From CBDCVN01 sp965223585 (GTDB taxonomy: Bacteria; Deinococcota; Deinococci; Deinococcales; Trueperaceae), in contig CBDCWW010000014.1 of the NCBI GenBank assembly GCA_965223585.1, positions 496,001-560,000 of the forward strand: a stretch of DNA of 64,000 nt. Direction: 5' to 3'. The position numbers were made by a program, and so were the translations under genes. Below the pieces are notes generated by a model, which saw only the letters and a list, made by a program, of their open reading frames with translations, did no database searches and was not told the DNA's origin. Shown here piece after piece: positions 25,001-32,801 of this stretch (position 1 is its first letter; every line of letters starts with the position of its first letter).

Positions 25001-25696
25001 TATTCTTACATCAAAAGTGCAAACAGGACAAGTCACTGTCTGATCAAAAACAACTTTAAGAATGGATCTATAGAGGCCCTCTTTTAATCCTTCTTTAGGC
25101 TCTAGATTCACTATACTTACAGGTTGCAAGCTAACATCTGAATTAGATTGCCCCTTAGCAACACCTTGATTAGGTGTTACATTAAACCAATCACCTTGTG
25201 TAGGATTACTACTATTGTTTGTTAGCTGAATAGACCAATTCACATCTTGGTTGGTTGGGTTTATTATCTCAAGGCTTGCAGCATTAACACGAACTTGAAC
25301 TTCTGAGGTATTTGGGCCTATAGTCGCTGTCACATTAAAGCTTTTAGACCCACCTGTATAGCTAATGGTGATCTTAGCACTGTAGCTACCAGCAGTTAAT
25401 CCGTTTATTAAGTCCAGAATGATCTTTTCAGTTTGTCCACCATCAAGACTACCATTCGATTTGCTCAAATTAAACCATTTTTGTATAGGTTGGCTATCAC
25501 TAATATTAATGGCCCAAGTCATACTCGAGTCACTAGGACCATCATTACCTATATCAAAACTTGCTTGACTACCTGAAAAACTAATATCTACTGAGGGTAC
25601 ATTGGGAATAGGATCATTGCCCTTGCCTTTGCTCTTATTACAAGAGACAAGCCCCAACAAAGATAAAATCAAAAAAATATAGACAATTTTTTTCAT
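22094..25696 (-). CDS. Large subtilisin-like lipoprotein protease with BACON-like domains
   Basis: The protein of about 1200 aa starts with a lipoprotein signal (lipobox LVSC). Four BACON-like beta domains (W-a-I/W-t-I strands, GSYSA turns) follow, then two Ig-like domains with the recurrent GGF(D/N)S motif. Next is an S8 prodomain (VPGQLLVKYR, EKDPDVEYAEPNY) and a complete subtilase domain: Asp in VIAVLDSGID, His in DDHGTHVTGI, the oxyanion Asn in AAAGNFG and Ser in GTSQATPVV. A short beta domain ends it. It is presumably surface-anchored and degrades external protein. TATACT 7 nt before ATG 25696 supports that start over GTG 25717. Two CTCGAG sites occur. Confidence 0.93.
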   Translation of the reverse strand: MKKIVYIFLILSLLGLVSCNKSKGKGNDPIPNVPSVDISFSGSQASFDIGNDGPSDSSMTWAINISDSQPIQKWFNLSKSNGSLDGGQTEKIILDLINGLTAGSYSAKITISYTGGSKSFNVTATIGPNTSEVQVRVNAASLEIINPTNQDVNWSIQLTNNSSNPTQGDWFNVTPNQGVAKGQSNSDVSLQPVSIVNLEPKEGLKEGLYRSILKVVFDQTVTCPVCTFDVRIEVRYPDPVIPSDPINLEDQSTFTIANKGDPLTNFDWNIELRDITLDGGDFDPWFSVDPVIGNVFGGDSQEVNLSLNKDLGPGSYSATLRINYNDGEKQDLKVTSIIRPAQEGEGFVPITPLSLTQSGSATFAISNSGPPTSVLSWTITTKQNTRDGSPINEWLNINPKEAMTRGGESTPVTLTLKPLETQQAGLYKSVLCVDYKVGEQCFAVSAQLGGGQEEGDFELNYDTANYPIPPVPDNVIIRGAPLLITRTGGFNSSVTLKVDSAPSNVRVTEFNPNPLGSSDSYSALTIAVDPGAPAGDHVITVSGTGGNITKTVDIPLTIKGDTVPANFSLSLDPTSLNINTGSSATSKVIVNAIGGFDSNVSFSASNEPNGVNVSFSPASNKSESTVTVSVDQNAVPGQYAIPIKGTGGGKEDSVTLSLNIIASDSEDASISGSLRTENRLADFSVPVLSTTSISALQITPLEEPDNFVPGQLLVKYRSDDLEGLSTQALQSLYKNRAVKVQNAFGLKVLQAGDPDLPDVVDVPDKYKDDLHTLADVLEKDPDVEYAEPNYLVKSQALPNDAKLRQQWHVPIAGLPVAWDVQTTTTKVIAVLDSGIDIDHPDLKDIFYPGRDFCGGRQNGVCTEDSDPSPDFIGDDHGTHVTGIIAARGDNSQGIAGVVYRGNMRILPGKVFHNGSFTTVNALARALRWAAGISGNVSNSNPADIINMSLGTDQDSQTLKDAIQAVANEGVLIIAAAGNFGQNTLLYPARYDEVMSVGSINSKLEPSCFSHFESGKLDIVAFGGDYDISKVVPGVSCPAGTTSEAVISTMPGNNYGLKFGTSQATPVVTGVAALVWSKNPNFTATQVINHLKAHAYTDNNINGPRYGAGIVRADKALGLPGPNDDAVVTANGAATNDTATDTVKLNIQGTSENFSLNGLKGDSYNVGAVADGASRNLVGSVTVQLGVGQDKTGIVIPLQSP

Positions 25697-26130
25697 GACC
25701 TTAAGTATATTTGTCACATTTTAGTAGTTAGTGTGAGTATGAGTAAAAATTTAGACATTACTTAGCTATTGCCTTTTTGTTAAAGCCTCTTATAAAATTT
25801 TAGGCTTTTCTAAACTACTGTGCTTTAATGTTTTGAAGCATATTGGTGATAATTATTGAAAAACTCTTAAACAGTGTTATTATCTTGAAGGTGTCTAACG
25901 TTATTCCTTTTGAAAAAATCCCATAGCAAGCAGATATGGATGTCAAACGGACGTTGAATTGTCAATACAGCAAACCCTTATGGAATAATTAACCTTATTA
26001 TTGAAAGGATCTTCTCCAAAAAACTCTAGGCCGACCTATAACTGTTGATTTAGAAAAGAGTTTGCTGGTTATCTAAAATGTTTAGACAACATAATAAAGG
26101 ATTTAATTATAAATAGGAGCTTAGAATTCT
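25697..26130. other. Intergenic region between divergent subtilase and FNT genes
   Basis: The subtilase -10 (TATACT, complement at 25704-25709) is visible. The rest, to the AGGAG before the FNT start, shows no recognisable gene or structure. Confidence 0.5.
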
Positions 26131-26922
26131 ATGGACTATGTAAAACCGCTCGAGCTTATCTCATCTAGCCTAGAAGCAGCAGAGAAAAAAGCTACTTTAG
26201 CAATTCATGACTTACTAATCAGAGGCTTCCTATCAGGTGTATTTTTAGGTTACGCTACCTCTTTGGCAATGTTAGTTTCAGCACAAGGCCTGCCACCAAT
26301 TGCAGGAGCAATAATATTCCCTGTTGGCTTTGTAATGCTAGTGCTTTTAGGTTTAGAACTAGCTACAGGCAGCTTTGCCATTTTGCCTCAAGGGTTACTA
26401 GCAGGCCGAGTCAAATTCAAAGGGCTCTTACATAACTGGAGTTGGGTATATTTAGGAAATTTGATAGGCTGCACTTTCTACGCTTTACTATTCTATATAG
26501 CAATCACCAACTTTGGCACTGCTGAGGGTGGCGCTATAGGTGAACAGGTGCGCTCAGTAGCTGAAAAGAAAACCTTGGTTTACAAAGATCTTGGCTTTGC
26601 TACTGGTTGGGGTACATCAATTATCAAAGCTATATTGGCTAATTGGATGGTAACAATCGGAACCATGTTAGCCTTTGTATCTAAATCCACCATTGGTAAG
26701 ATTTTTGCTATGTGGTTACCAATTATGGTCTTTTTTGCCCATGGTTACGAGCACTCTATAGTTAATATGTTTGTTATCCCTGCTGGTATGATTTTTGGAG
26801 CACCTATTTCGGCAGGCGATTGGTGGTTGTGGAACCAAATTCCAGTTACCATAGGCAACATTATTAGTGGAGCTCTTTTTACTGGAGTACTACTCTACAT
26901 CACTTATACCCCCAAGAAATAA
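26131..26922 (+). CDS. Formate/nitrite transporter family channel
   Basis: The 263-aa protein has about six transmembrane helices. FPVGFVMLVLLGLELATG matches FNT signature 1 and LANWMVTIGTMLAF resembles signature 2 (N-W-x-V), with the gating His in FFAHGYEHSIVNMF. FNT channels carry formate, nitrite or hydrosulfide together with protons; the anion here cannot be told. AATAGGAGC precedes the ATG. It is followed after 9 bp by a ctaG gene, so the two are probably one transcript. One CTCGAG is near the start. Confidence 0.93.
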   Translation: MDYVKPLELISSSLEAAEKKATLAIHDLLIRGFLSGVFLGYATSLAMLVSAQGLPPIAGAIIFPVGFVMLVLLGLELATGSFAILPQGLLAGRVKFKGLLHNWSWVYLGNLIGCTFYALLFYIAITNFGTAEGGAIGEQVRSVAEKKTLVYKDLGFATGWGTSIIKAILANWMVTIGTMLAFVSKSTIGKIFAMWLPIMVFFAHGYEHSIVNMFVIPAGMIFGAPISAGDWWLWNQIPVTIGNIISGALFTGVLLYITYTPKK

Positions 26923-26931
26923 CTACTTAAT

Positions 26932-27732
26932 ATGCCACAAGCTTTTCTTAGCTTCTGGGACTTTCGCTTTGATGTAACTTTCTCCCTATTAATTCTTAGT
27001 ACAACCTATGTGTTGGGTTGGCTTCGTTTACAAAAACACAGGCACCGTCAACAAGTTAACTGGCTACCTTTATTATTTTACTTATTAGGGCTTACAGTCA
27101 TTGCTTTTGCACTAATGTCTCCTATAGATAGATTACAAGGACTGCTTTTTTATATGCATATGATACAGCACGAACTTTTAATCTATTTAGCTCCACCTCT
27201 TTTATTGTTAGGCAAGCCTTTTCCTTTTGTTCTTTGGGGCTTGCCTCGTCCTTTAAGAAAACTAGTAAGTAAGCTTTTTAGACACAATAGTTTTCTGAGG
27301 CGCACTTTAGCATTTATAAACATACCTGCAGTAGCTTTTTTATTGTCTACAGCAGTATTGTGGCTCTGGCATATACCAGCAGCTTATAATCTAGCACTAC
27401 GCAATAACTTTGTTCATGGGCTCGAGCACATATCATTTTTCTTAGCTTTCCTTTTTTACTGGTGGCCACTCATAGGTTCTCCACCTCAGTCTCGTCGTTT
27501 ACGTAGTAATGGCTCACGCGGGCTGTATTTGCTACTAGGAGCAATACCAACTGCATTACTTGGAGCTGTCCTAGCGCTTAGTGACAAGGTAATTTATACC
27601 TATTACCTTGGTGTACCCCATTCAAATGGATTAACAGCTTTGGCAGACCAACAAATTGGCGGAGCAATTATGTGGCTACCGGGACCACTTATTTATGGTC
27701 TAATAGCTATTCTTACAATGAAGGAAGAATAA
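26932..27732 (+). CDS. ctaG: CtaG-type cytochrome c oxidase assembly protein
   Basis: This 266-aa protein of about seven transmembrane helices belongs to the caa3_CtaG family, which helps place copper in cytochrome oxidase. Typical features are MHMIQHELLIYLAPPLLLLG near residue 75, WLWHIPAAYNLAL, HGLEHISFFLAFLFYWWPL and the late LADQQIGGAIMW. The conserved His residues are likely copper ligands. It follows the FNT channel directly. No oxidase subunits are in the window. Confidence 0.92.
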   Translation: MPQAFLSFWDFRFDVTFSLLILSTTYVLGWLRLQKHRHRQQVNWLPLLFYLLGLTVIAFALMSPIDRLQGLLFYMHMIQHELLIYLAPPLLLLGKPFPFVLWGLPRPLRKLVSKLFRHNSFLRRTLAFINIPAVAFLLSTAVLWLWHIPAAYNLALRNNFVHGLEHISFFLAFLFYWWPLIGSPPQSRRLRSNGSRGLYLLLGAIPTALLGAVLALSDKVIYTYYLGVPHSNGLTALADQQIGGAIMWLPGPLIYGLIAILTMKEE

Positions 27733-28035
27733 AGGAGGTTTTATTCCAGCTACAAAAAAATTAAAGAAATCCATAAATCACATGAATCACAGTTCAGACA
27801 AATGAAAGATGGCTTGCTAAATTATCAAATGGAGGAATTCATAGAGGAATTATGATGGAGCTTTTTTCTTCAATACTTTCCACAATCTCTAGGTTGTGTT
27901 GACAGGGGATGAATCGCCAAACTTGTGAAGATGACTTAAAGCAAATTTCGTACCTATACTTATCAGTCCAATGTTGTGCTTTCAGCTGCGCAGGTAGGTA
28001 CCGCATTGTCTGAAAATAGCTGTTATATGCGTCGT
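27733..28035. other. Region between ctaG and the radical SAM island; possible coding relics
   Basis: Open fragments interrupted by stops and shifts can be read (about 27759-27855 and 27855-27900 on the plus strand). They give lysine- and phenylalanine-rich peptides without a recognisable family. This marks the left edge of the island with different base composition. Confidence 0.35.
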
Positions 28036-28440
28036 TTACTGTTCATTGATGGCTTTGGCTTTAGCTTGCCTATCCAAACTTATCCAAGTCAGGGCAAAAA
28101 ACAGTAAAAACACTAAATCCGCCCACGCCAAAGGAACCCACATGGATGGAATGCCAGTCGTTGCCTTATACCCAAAAACCATAATACAGTACGATATTTT
28201 CAATCCACTACCATATAATATTAGCTCCCTGTTTCTTACTGGGTTCGCTGCAACTCTGAAGAGCATTGTAGCGAACACGAACAATAACAACGCAGGAAAT
28301 TGAATGTATGCCATATGGTTTGGGAGTTCAACACCATAATGAGCGAATATCTCACTAGGAAATAATATAAATGCGATTCCCAAAATCCCATCGTAAAGGC
28401 CAGCTATAACATAAAATATTCTAATCCATTTTTCGTTCAT
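28036..28440 (-). CDS. Four-helix membrane protein of the radical SAM island
   Basis: The 134-aa protein has four predicted transmembrane segments (about 8-28, 42-62, 75-92, 100-120) and a charged tail. Its start is preceded by AGGAGGATAGAAA inside the 3' end of the radical SAM gene, so translation is coupled with a 20-bp overlap. The family is not recognised. Together with the other small membrane protein it may hold or export the product of the radical SAM enzyme; that is inference from the operon only. Confidence 0.7.
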   Translation of the reverse strand: MNEKWIRIFYVIAGLYDGILGIAFILFPSEIFAHYGVELPNHMAYIQFPALLLFVFATMLFRVAANPVRNRELILYGSGLKISYCIMVFGYKATTGIPSMWVPLAWADLVFLLFFALTWISLDRQAKAKAINEQ

Positions 28441-29776
28441 TTTCTATCCTCCTGTGTAAGTACTCACCCCTTATAGCTTGACGTAATTGTTTATAAAAAC
28501 TCTGTTTACGTTTCTTTGTTTCTCGCTCGCTATATAGCTCTTGAACCAACCAGCGAAAATTCTCCTCAAGCTCTGCTACTGTCATTCTTTCGGGCCAAAA
28601 ATTGACATCAAACAAGGTACATAACTCCCATGCATTGTCTTTAATCAGCCGACCAGATCGCTGAAGTCGATTGTATAGTGGCGTGCCGGGGAAAGCCGTT
28701 TGAACCGTAATCTGAACCTCATGGAGCCCGCTCTCACGCACAAAATCAAGCACTTCTTGGAAACTTTCAGGACCAGTGCCATCCAAACCAAGAACAAAAC
28801 AACCATTTACACTGATGCCATAACTCTGAATCTTGTTAACTGCTGAGAGGTAGAAGTCGTACTGTTTCGCCTTCCAATCCGACTTCCTCTCCACACCCCT
28901 AAGCCCAATCTGGGAGGCACTCTCAAGTCCTATTAATACTTGTGCACAACCACTGTCCCTCATCAACGCTAGTAGCTCATCATCTCGTGCGACGGAGACA
29001 TCCGTTTCCGTAAACCATCGTATCTTTTCTGGTATCAAGGCACGCAGCAACTCCTTAGAATGTAGTTTGTTTACAAATGTGTTATCATCAGCAAATTCAA
29101 TGAACGGCTTTCGCCATAAACCCTTGATACGTCGAATCTCAGCAATCACCTTATCGACAGGTTTAACTCGGTAAACTGGGGATAACCGTATTGACGCTGC
29201 GCAAAATTCACAATTAAAGGGACAGCCGCGCGTTGTCTGTACTGTAAGCCGATTATACCGCTCTGGGTCTAGCAATTCAAAACGGGGCATGGGCGCATCA
29301 GCAAAGTTGAAAGGTGTTTTACGAGAATCGTAAATTGGGCAAAGTTGGTTGCGTTTGAGATCACTTACAAGTCGGGGCCACACTGGTTCCCCTTCTCCTA
29401 TAACAATACTATCTGCATGTCTCAGAGCCTCATTTGGCATCGCTGTAACATGCAACCCGCCGAGCAATACACGAGTACCGACTTCCCTGAAACGATCTGC
29501 TAACTTATAAGCCTCTTTGATTTGGGCCGAAAATGAGGAAATAGCAACAACATCATAATCGCTAGGTAAATCATCAACTTTTTCTATATCCTCTACCTCT
29601 ATGTATTCCACATCAATATCTTTTGGGGTCATGCCAGCCAACGTAAGCAAACCAAGGCTTGGAAGAGAAGCTATGGTTTTATTGCGCTCAACAAACCCCG
29701 GTAGCGTCAAACCGAGCTGAGTGAGCTCCTTGTTATGGGCCCGCACACCGCTCATCGCAATAAGTCCAAGTTTCAT
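28421..29776 (-). CDS. B12-binding radical SAM enzyme
   Basis: From ATG 29776 the protein is about 451 aa. The N-terminal half (to about 165) is a cobalamin-binding Rossmann-like domain (VVAISSFSAQ, VLLGGLHVTAMPNEAL, SIVIGEGEPVWP). The radical SAM barrel follows with TTRGCPFNCEFC (C185, C189, C192), FIEFADDNTFV and VLIGLES. Enzymes of this type methylate or rearrange carbon centres (HpnJ/BchE/HpnP relatives); the substrate is unknown. Its start overlaps the upstream membrane gene by 4 bp (ATGA). The gene is more GC-rich than its neighbours and has no CTCGAG, which suggests transfer. Confidence 0.88.
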   Translation of the reverse strand: MKLGLIAMSGVRAHNKELTQLGLTLPGFVERNKTIASLPSLGLLTLAGMTPKDIDVEYIEVEDIEKVDDLPSDYDVVAISSFSAQIKEAYKLADRFREVGTRVLLGGLHVTAMPNEALRHADSIVIGEGEPVWPRLVSDLKRNQLCPIYDSRKTPFNFADAPMPRFELLDPERYNRLTVQTTRGCPFNCEFCAASIRLSPVYRVKPVDKVIAEIRRIKGLWRKPFIEFADDNTFVNKLHSKELLRALIPEKIRWFTETDVSVARDDELLALMRDSGCAQVLIGLESASQIGLRGVERKSDWKAKQYDFYLSAVNKIQSYGISVNGCFVLGLDGTGPESFQEVLDFVRESGLHEVQITVQTAFPGTPLYNRLQRSGRLIKDNAWELCTLFDVNFWPERMTVAELEENFRWLVQELYSERETKKRKQSFYKQLRQAIRGEYLHRRIENERKMD

Positions 29777-30162
29777 GATAAGGGCCACCCAAGCAGAATC
29801 AGAATGACCCCAGCTAAAACACCTGCAACTGGCACTGGAAATAAGTGACGAAATGGTTTTCTCCATGCTGATAGGAAACAACATAGCGGCATTGTAATCA
29901 CACCAATAAGAAACCCAAATGATGCAATACTAGTATGTGAAATCGGTAAAGTGATGACTTGCAGAGTTAATCCAAACATTAGATTAATGAAACCTATACC
30001 AAAGAACGAAATGTGGCCCAAGCGTAGCATTCTCCTCCGGAACGAACTGTAGCCACCTGCCCATTCTTCCTTGTGAAAGAAAAGACCAATCACTGCACCA
30101 GAAACAATACCTAGAAACATCGCACCCCATCCAATGAGTATATGTAGGTCACTAGTACTCAT
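29773..30162 (-). CDS. Four-helix membrane protein, first large gene of the radical SAM operon
   Basis: The 129-aa protein has four predicted membrane helices (about 6-28, 47-68, 78-97, 108-127) with a basic loop (SSFRRRMLRLGH) between helices one and two. It overlaps the radical SAM gene by 4 bp. The family is not recognised. A hairpin and a 22-codon ORF with a strong ribosome-binding site lie just upstream. Confidence 0.7.
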   Translation of the reverse strand: MSTSDLHILIGWGAMFLGIVSGAVIGLFFHKEEWAGGYSSFRRRMLRLGHISFFGIGFINLMFGLTLQVITLPISHTSIASFGFLIGVITMPLCCFLSAWRKPFRHLFPVPVAGVLAGVILILLGWPLS

Positions 30163-30214
30163 GTTTCTTGATATGAAAAGCGTCTAAATAATATTTAGAC
30201 ACCTAAACAGGTGT

Positions 30215-30283
30215 TTAATTACCATGCGCTTTACCATCCCTACACCTAAAAAGACAAATAAGATGCTTAAACTTAGGCTTCAT
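30215..30283 (-). CDS. Possible 22-aa leader or precursor peptide upstream of radical SAM operon
   Basis: An ATG at 30283 follows AAAAGGAGTTAAC, one of the best ribosome-binding sites in the window, and opens a 22-codon frame (MKPKFKHLICLF then RCRDGKAHGN). The peptide is basic and has two cysteines. A hairpin (TCTAAATA/TATTTAGA, about 30183-30199) separates it from the next gene. It could be an attenuation leader or a small modified peptide substrate. With so short a frame it may also be chance. Confidence 0.4.
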   Translation of the reverse strand: MKPKFKHLICLFRCRDGKAHGN

Positions 30284-30595
30284 GTTAACTCCTTTTAATA
30301 AATTACCAATCTAGCAGGTTATATTTTTACAAGGATGCCAAAAGGTTCAAAAACAAATTGATTGTTAACAACACACAATACTCTTCTATTAGTTTTTGTG
30401 ACCAGTTATGGCTTGTAAGAAACATCCACCAGACTAGCTAATAGTAGACTAGCTTTATTTCTCTTAAGAGTCTGTCCGTAAATTTCTGACAAACTTTGTA
30501 GTATTTTTTCCTACAAATGCTCAGTAAGCCAGTTAGGATCAGTAGTATACTAAAAATGGGTAAGAAATGAACATGAAGTATCTTCTTTATACTAA
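30284..30595. other. Intergenic region with a possible IS256-type end
   Basis: GAGTCTGTCCGTAAATTTC near 30469-30487 resembles the terminal repeat of IS256-like elements, and AAAATGGGTAAGAAATGAAC further on could be a decayed start. No transposase body remains. Nothing else is recognised. Confidence 0.25.
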
Positions 30596-30751
30596 TACAA
30601 AGGTCATCCACTAGCACTCGAGGTTATTTGTAGCCTCGAAGCATACCTAAAAGCCAATCGCTTACTAGTAGACTGCCTCGAGCTAGCAACAGTAAGTAAC
30701 CGAGAAAGCATTTTGGAAAGACTATTTCTACCTCCCTCTCAAACACAGTAA
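30596..30751 (+). pseudogene. Relic of an NTPase-type gene (GxPLAL motif)
   Basis: A 51-codon open fragment without its own start reads KGHPLALEVICSLEAYLK and continues to a stop at 30749. GHPLAL is typical of the winged-helix junction of STAND/AAA16-type ATPases. Two CTCGAG sites inside it suggest it is an old resident gene, not foreign DNA. The remaining gene is missing. Confidence 0.4.
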
Positions 30752-30787
30752 GTTTATCTAAGCTAAAAGGCACGGTAAAATAGAACC

Positions 30788-32029
30788 ATGAGTGCATTTG
30801 ACATCTTTGCTATTTTAATTACTTTAACAGCTATATTTGGCTATCTTAATGAACGATTTATCAAGCTACCAACACCTATTGGGGTAACTCTAGTAGCCCT
30901 ATTATTTTCACTGGGGCTTTTGCTATTTAATAACGAAGCAGTGAACTTATGGGGCACTGATTTTCTAGAAAGCCTCAACTTTAACGAACTGGTTATGCAA
31001 GGAATGCTAAGTTTCCTTCTCTTCGCTGGCTCTTTGCATGTAGACTTAAACGATTTAAGGAAACAAAAGTGGATTATTCTTATCCTCGCTAGTTTAGGGG
31101 TAATTATCTCTACTTTTATCGTGGGTAGCTTAATTTACCTTATTCTTCCCCTTCTAGGATTACATTTACCTTATCTTTATGCCTTACTATTTGGAGCACT
31201 CATCTCCCCCACTGACCCTATAGCAGTCCTAGCACTACTTAGAAAAATAGGGGTACGCAAAAATATAGAAACACTCTTTACTGGAGAGTCGCTTTTTAAT
31301 GATGGCGTAGGCATAGTTGTCTTTACCGTTATACTTGGTCTTTTAGGCACAGACGCTCATGGAGCAAGTATAGGCTTTGGTAGTACTATAACCTTATTTG
31401 CTCAAGAAGCCTTAGGTGGTTTACTTTTTGGCCTAGTAATAGGTTTAATAGCCTACTATATGCTGAGAGATGTTGAGGATTACACCATTGAAGTCCTTAT
31501 TACCCTAGCGTTAGTAGCAGGCGGTTATGCTCTAGCCCTCACACTACATACCTCTGGCCCCTTAGCAATGGTAGTAGCAGGACTTTTTATAGGCAACCGC
31601 GGCAGAGACTTTGCTATGAGTGAAAAAATCCGTGAGCGCTTAGATACCTTTTGGGAAATGTTAGATGAAATTCTAAATGCAGTACTTTTTGTGCTAATAG
31701 GTTTAGAACTGCTAGCTATTACTTATTCTGTACCTTACATTTTAGCTACACTTATTGCCATTCCTGTAGTACTTGTTGCTAGGTTTATTTGTGTCGGTTT
31801 GCCCATTACCATTTTTCGTAGAATTAAAAACTTTCCCCCTTACACAGTGCGAGTTATGGTCTGGGGCGGCTTACGAGGGGGCATTTCTATAGCACTAGCA
31901 CTCTCTCTTATGCATGGAACTGAACGTGATATTATTTTGACTATGACTTATGGAGTAGTAGTTTTTGCCATTTTAGTTCAGGGCCTAACAGTGGGCAGGC
32001 TAGCGAAGCGCATTCCCCAAGAGGCTTAA
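30788..32029 (+). CDS. CPA1-type Na+/H+ antiporter
   Basis: The 413-aa protein has about twelve membrane helices. It includes ALISPTDPIAVLALLRK, GESLFNDGVGIVVFT (the ND pair at the ion-binding site) and MVWGGLRGGISIALALSL, all hallmarks of the NhaP/CPA1 family. It exchanges Na+ or K+ for H+. The long C-terminal regulatory domain of some homologues is missing. TAAAAT ends 6 nt before the ATG with no ribosome-binding site. pyrR begins 3 bp after its stop, so the two may be cotranscribed. Confidence 0.94.
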   Translation: MSAFDIFAILITLTAIFGYLNERFIKLPTPIGVTLVALLFSLGLLLFNNEAVNLWGTDFLESLNFNELVMQGMLSFLLFAGSLHVDLNDLRKQKWIILILASLGVIISTFIVGSLIYLILPLLGLHLPYLYALLFGALISPTDPIAVLALLRKIGVRKNIETLFTGESLFNDGVGIVVFTVILGLLGTDAHGASIGFGSTITLFAQEALGGLLFGLVIGLIAYYMLRDVEDYTIEVLITLALVAGGYALALTLHTSGPLAMVVAGLFIGNRGRDFAMSEKIRERLDTFWEMLDEILNAVLFVLIGLELLAITYSVPYILATLIAIPVVLVARFICVGLPITIFRRIKNFPPYTVRVMVWGGLRGGISIALALSLMHGTERDIILTMTYGVVVFAILVQGLTVGRLAKRIPQEA

Positions 32030-32031
32030 CT

Positions 32032-32580
32032 ATGGATCTTGTTCACAAAGGCTCTATAATGACAGGGGAGGAAATCAATGAAGCCCTAACAAACATTGCC
32101 AAGCAGATCATCAAACAAAACGAAGACCCTAAAAATCTAGCACTGATTGGTATACATACTAGGGGCATACCCATCGCTACTCGTTTAGCTGAAATTATAA
32201 AAGATCTTAGTGACACAAAACCACTTTTAGGGCAAATAGATATAACACTATACCGCGACGATTTAAGTGAGATAGCCTTGCAGCCAATTGTAAAGAAAAG
32301 TGAAGTACCTTTTGATGTTAGTGGCAAACGCATAGTACTTTGCGATGATGTATTGTATACAGGCAGAACCATAAGAGCTGCCCTAGATGCACTCATTGAT
32401 TTAGGACGTCCCAATCGTATTCAACTAGCAGTGCTTATTGACAGAGGGCATCGTGAATTCCCTATTCAGGCAGATTACATAGGTCAAACTGTGTCTACAA
32501 ATCGTCAAGATAACGTAAAGGTGAAGATCAAACCAACTGACGAGGAGGAAGGTGTCGACCTTTTTGAAAGGAAAGCCTAA
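32032..32580 (+). CDS. pyrR: PyrR bifunctional pyrimidine regulator/uracil phosphoribosyltransferase
   Basis: The 182-aa protein has the PRPP loop IVLCDDVLYTGRTIRAALD and the PyrR-specific IGIHTRGIPIATRLA and IDRGHREFPIQADYIG segments. PyrR binds pyr mRNA leaders in response to UMP and also makes UMP from uracil. It lies directly after the antiporter gene and 0.2 kb before pyrB, as in Thermus-type pyr operons. I found no canonical PyrR-binding loop in the leader between pyrR and pyrB. Confidence 0.95.
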   Translation: MDLVHKGSIMTGEEINEALTNIAKQIIKQNEDPKNLALIGIHTRGIPIATRLAEIIKDLSDTKPLLGQIDITLYRDDLSEIALQPIVKKSEVPFDVSGKRIVLCDDVLYTGRTIRAALDALIDLGRPNRIQLAVLIDRGHREFPIQADYIGQTVSTNRQDNVKVKIKPTDEEEGVDLFERKA

Positions 32581-32666
32581 GCTCTTAGAGAATAAATACC
32601 TATGGACTCTTGTTAGAAAGCAGGTAGAAGTTATAATGAAAGCACCTGTCATCAAACACGTGTTGT

Positions 32667-32690
32667 AAGGGTTCAAAATTTTGAACCCTT
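32667..32690 (+). promoter_or_regulatory. Perfect 24-bp palindrome between pyrR and pyrB
   Basis: AAGGGTTCAAAA is followed at once by its exact complement, giving a strong hairpin or cruciform. No T run follows, so it is not a standard terminator. Its position in the pyrB leader makes a regulatory role possible. Confidence 0.5.
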
Positions 32691-32801
32691 CACTACGTTC
32701 GAGGGTAAACCCATAAAACCTCAGCAGGACTCTTAAGGATTTGAAAACACATTTGAATTTCTTTTATATTATTGAGCAAGCCAAGAGTTTATACCCCACT
32801 T

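Noticed and set aside
32581..32771. Canonical PyrR attenuator before pyrB
   Set aside because: No conserved PyrR-binding loop or terminator with a U run was found; only a palindrome without T run.
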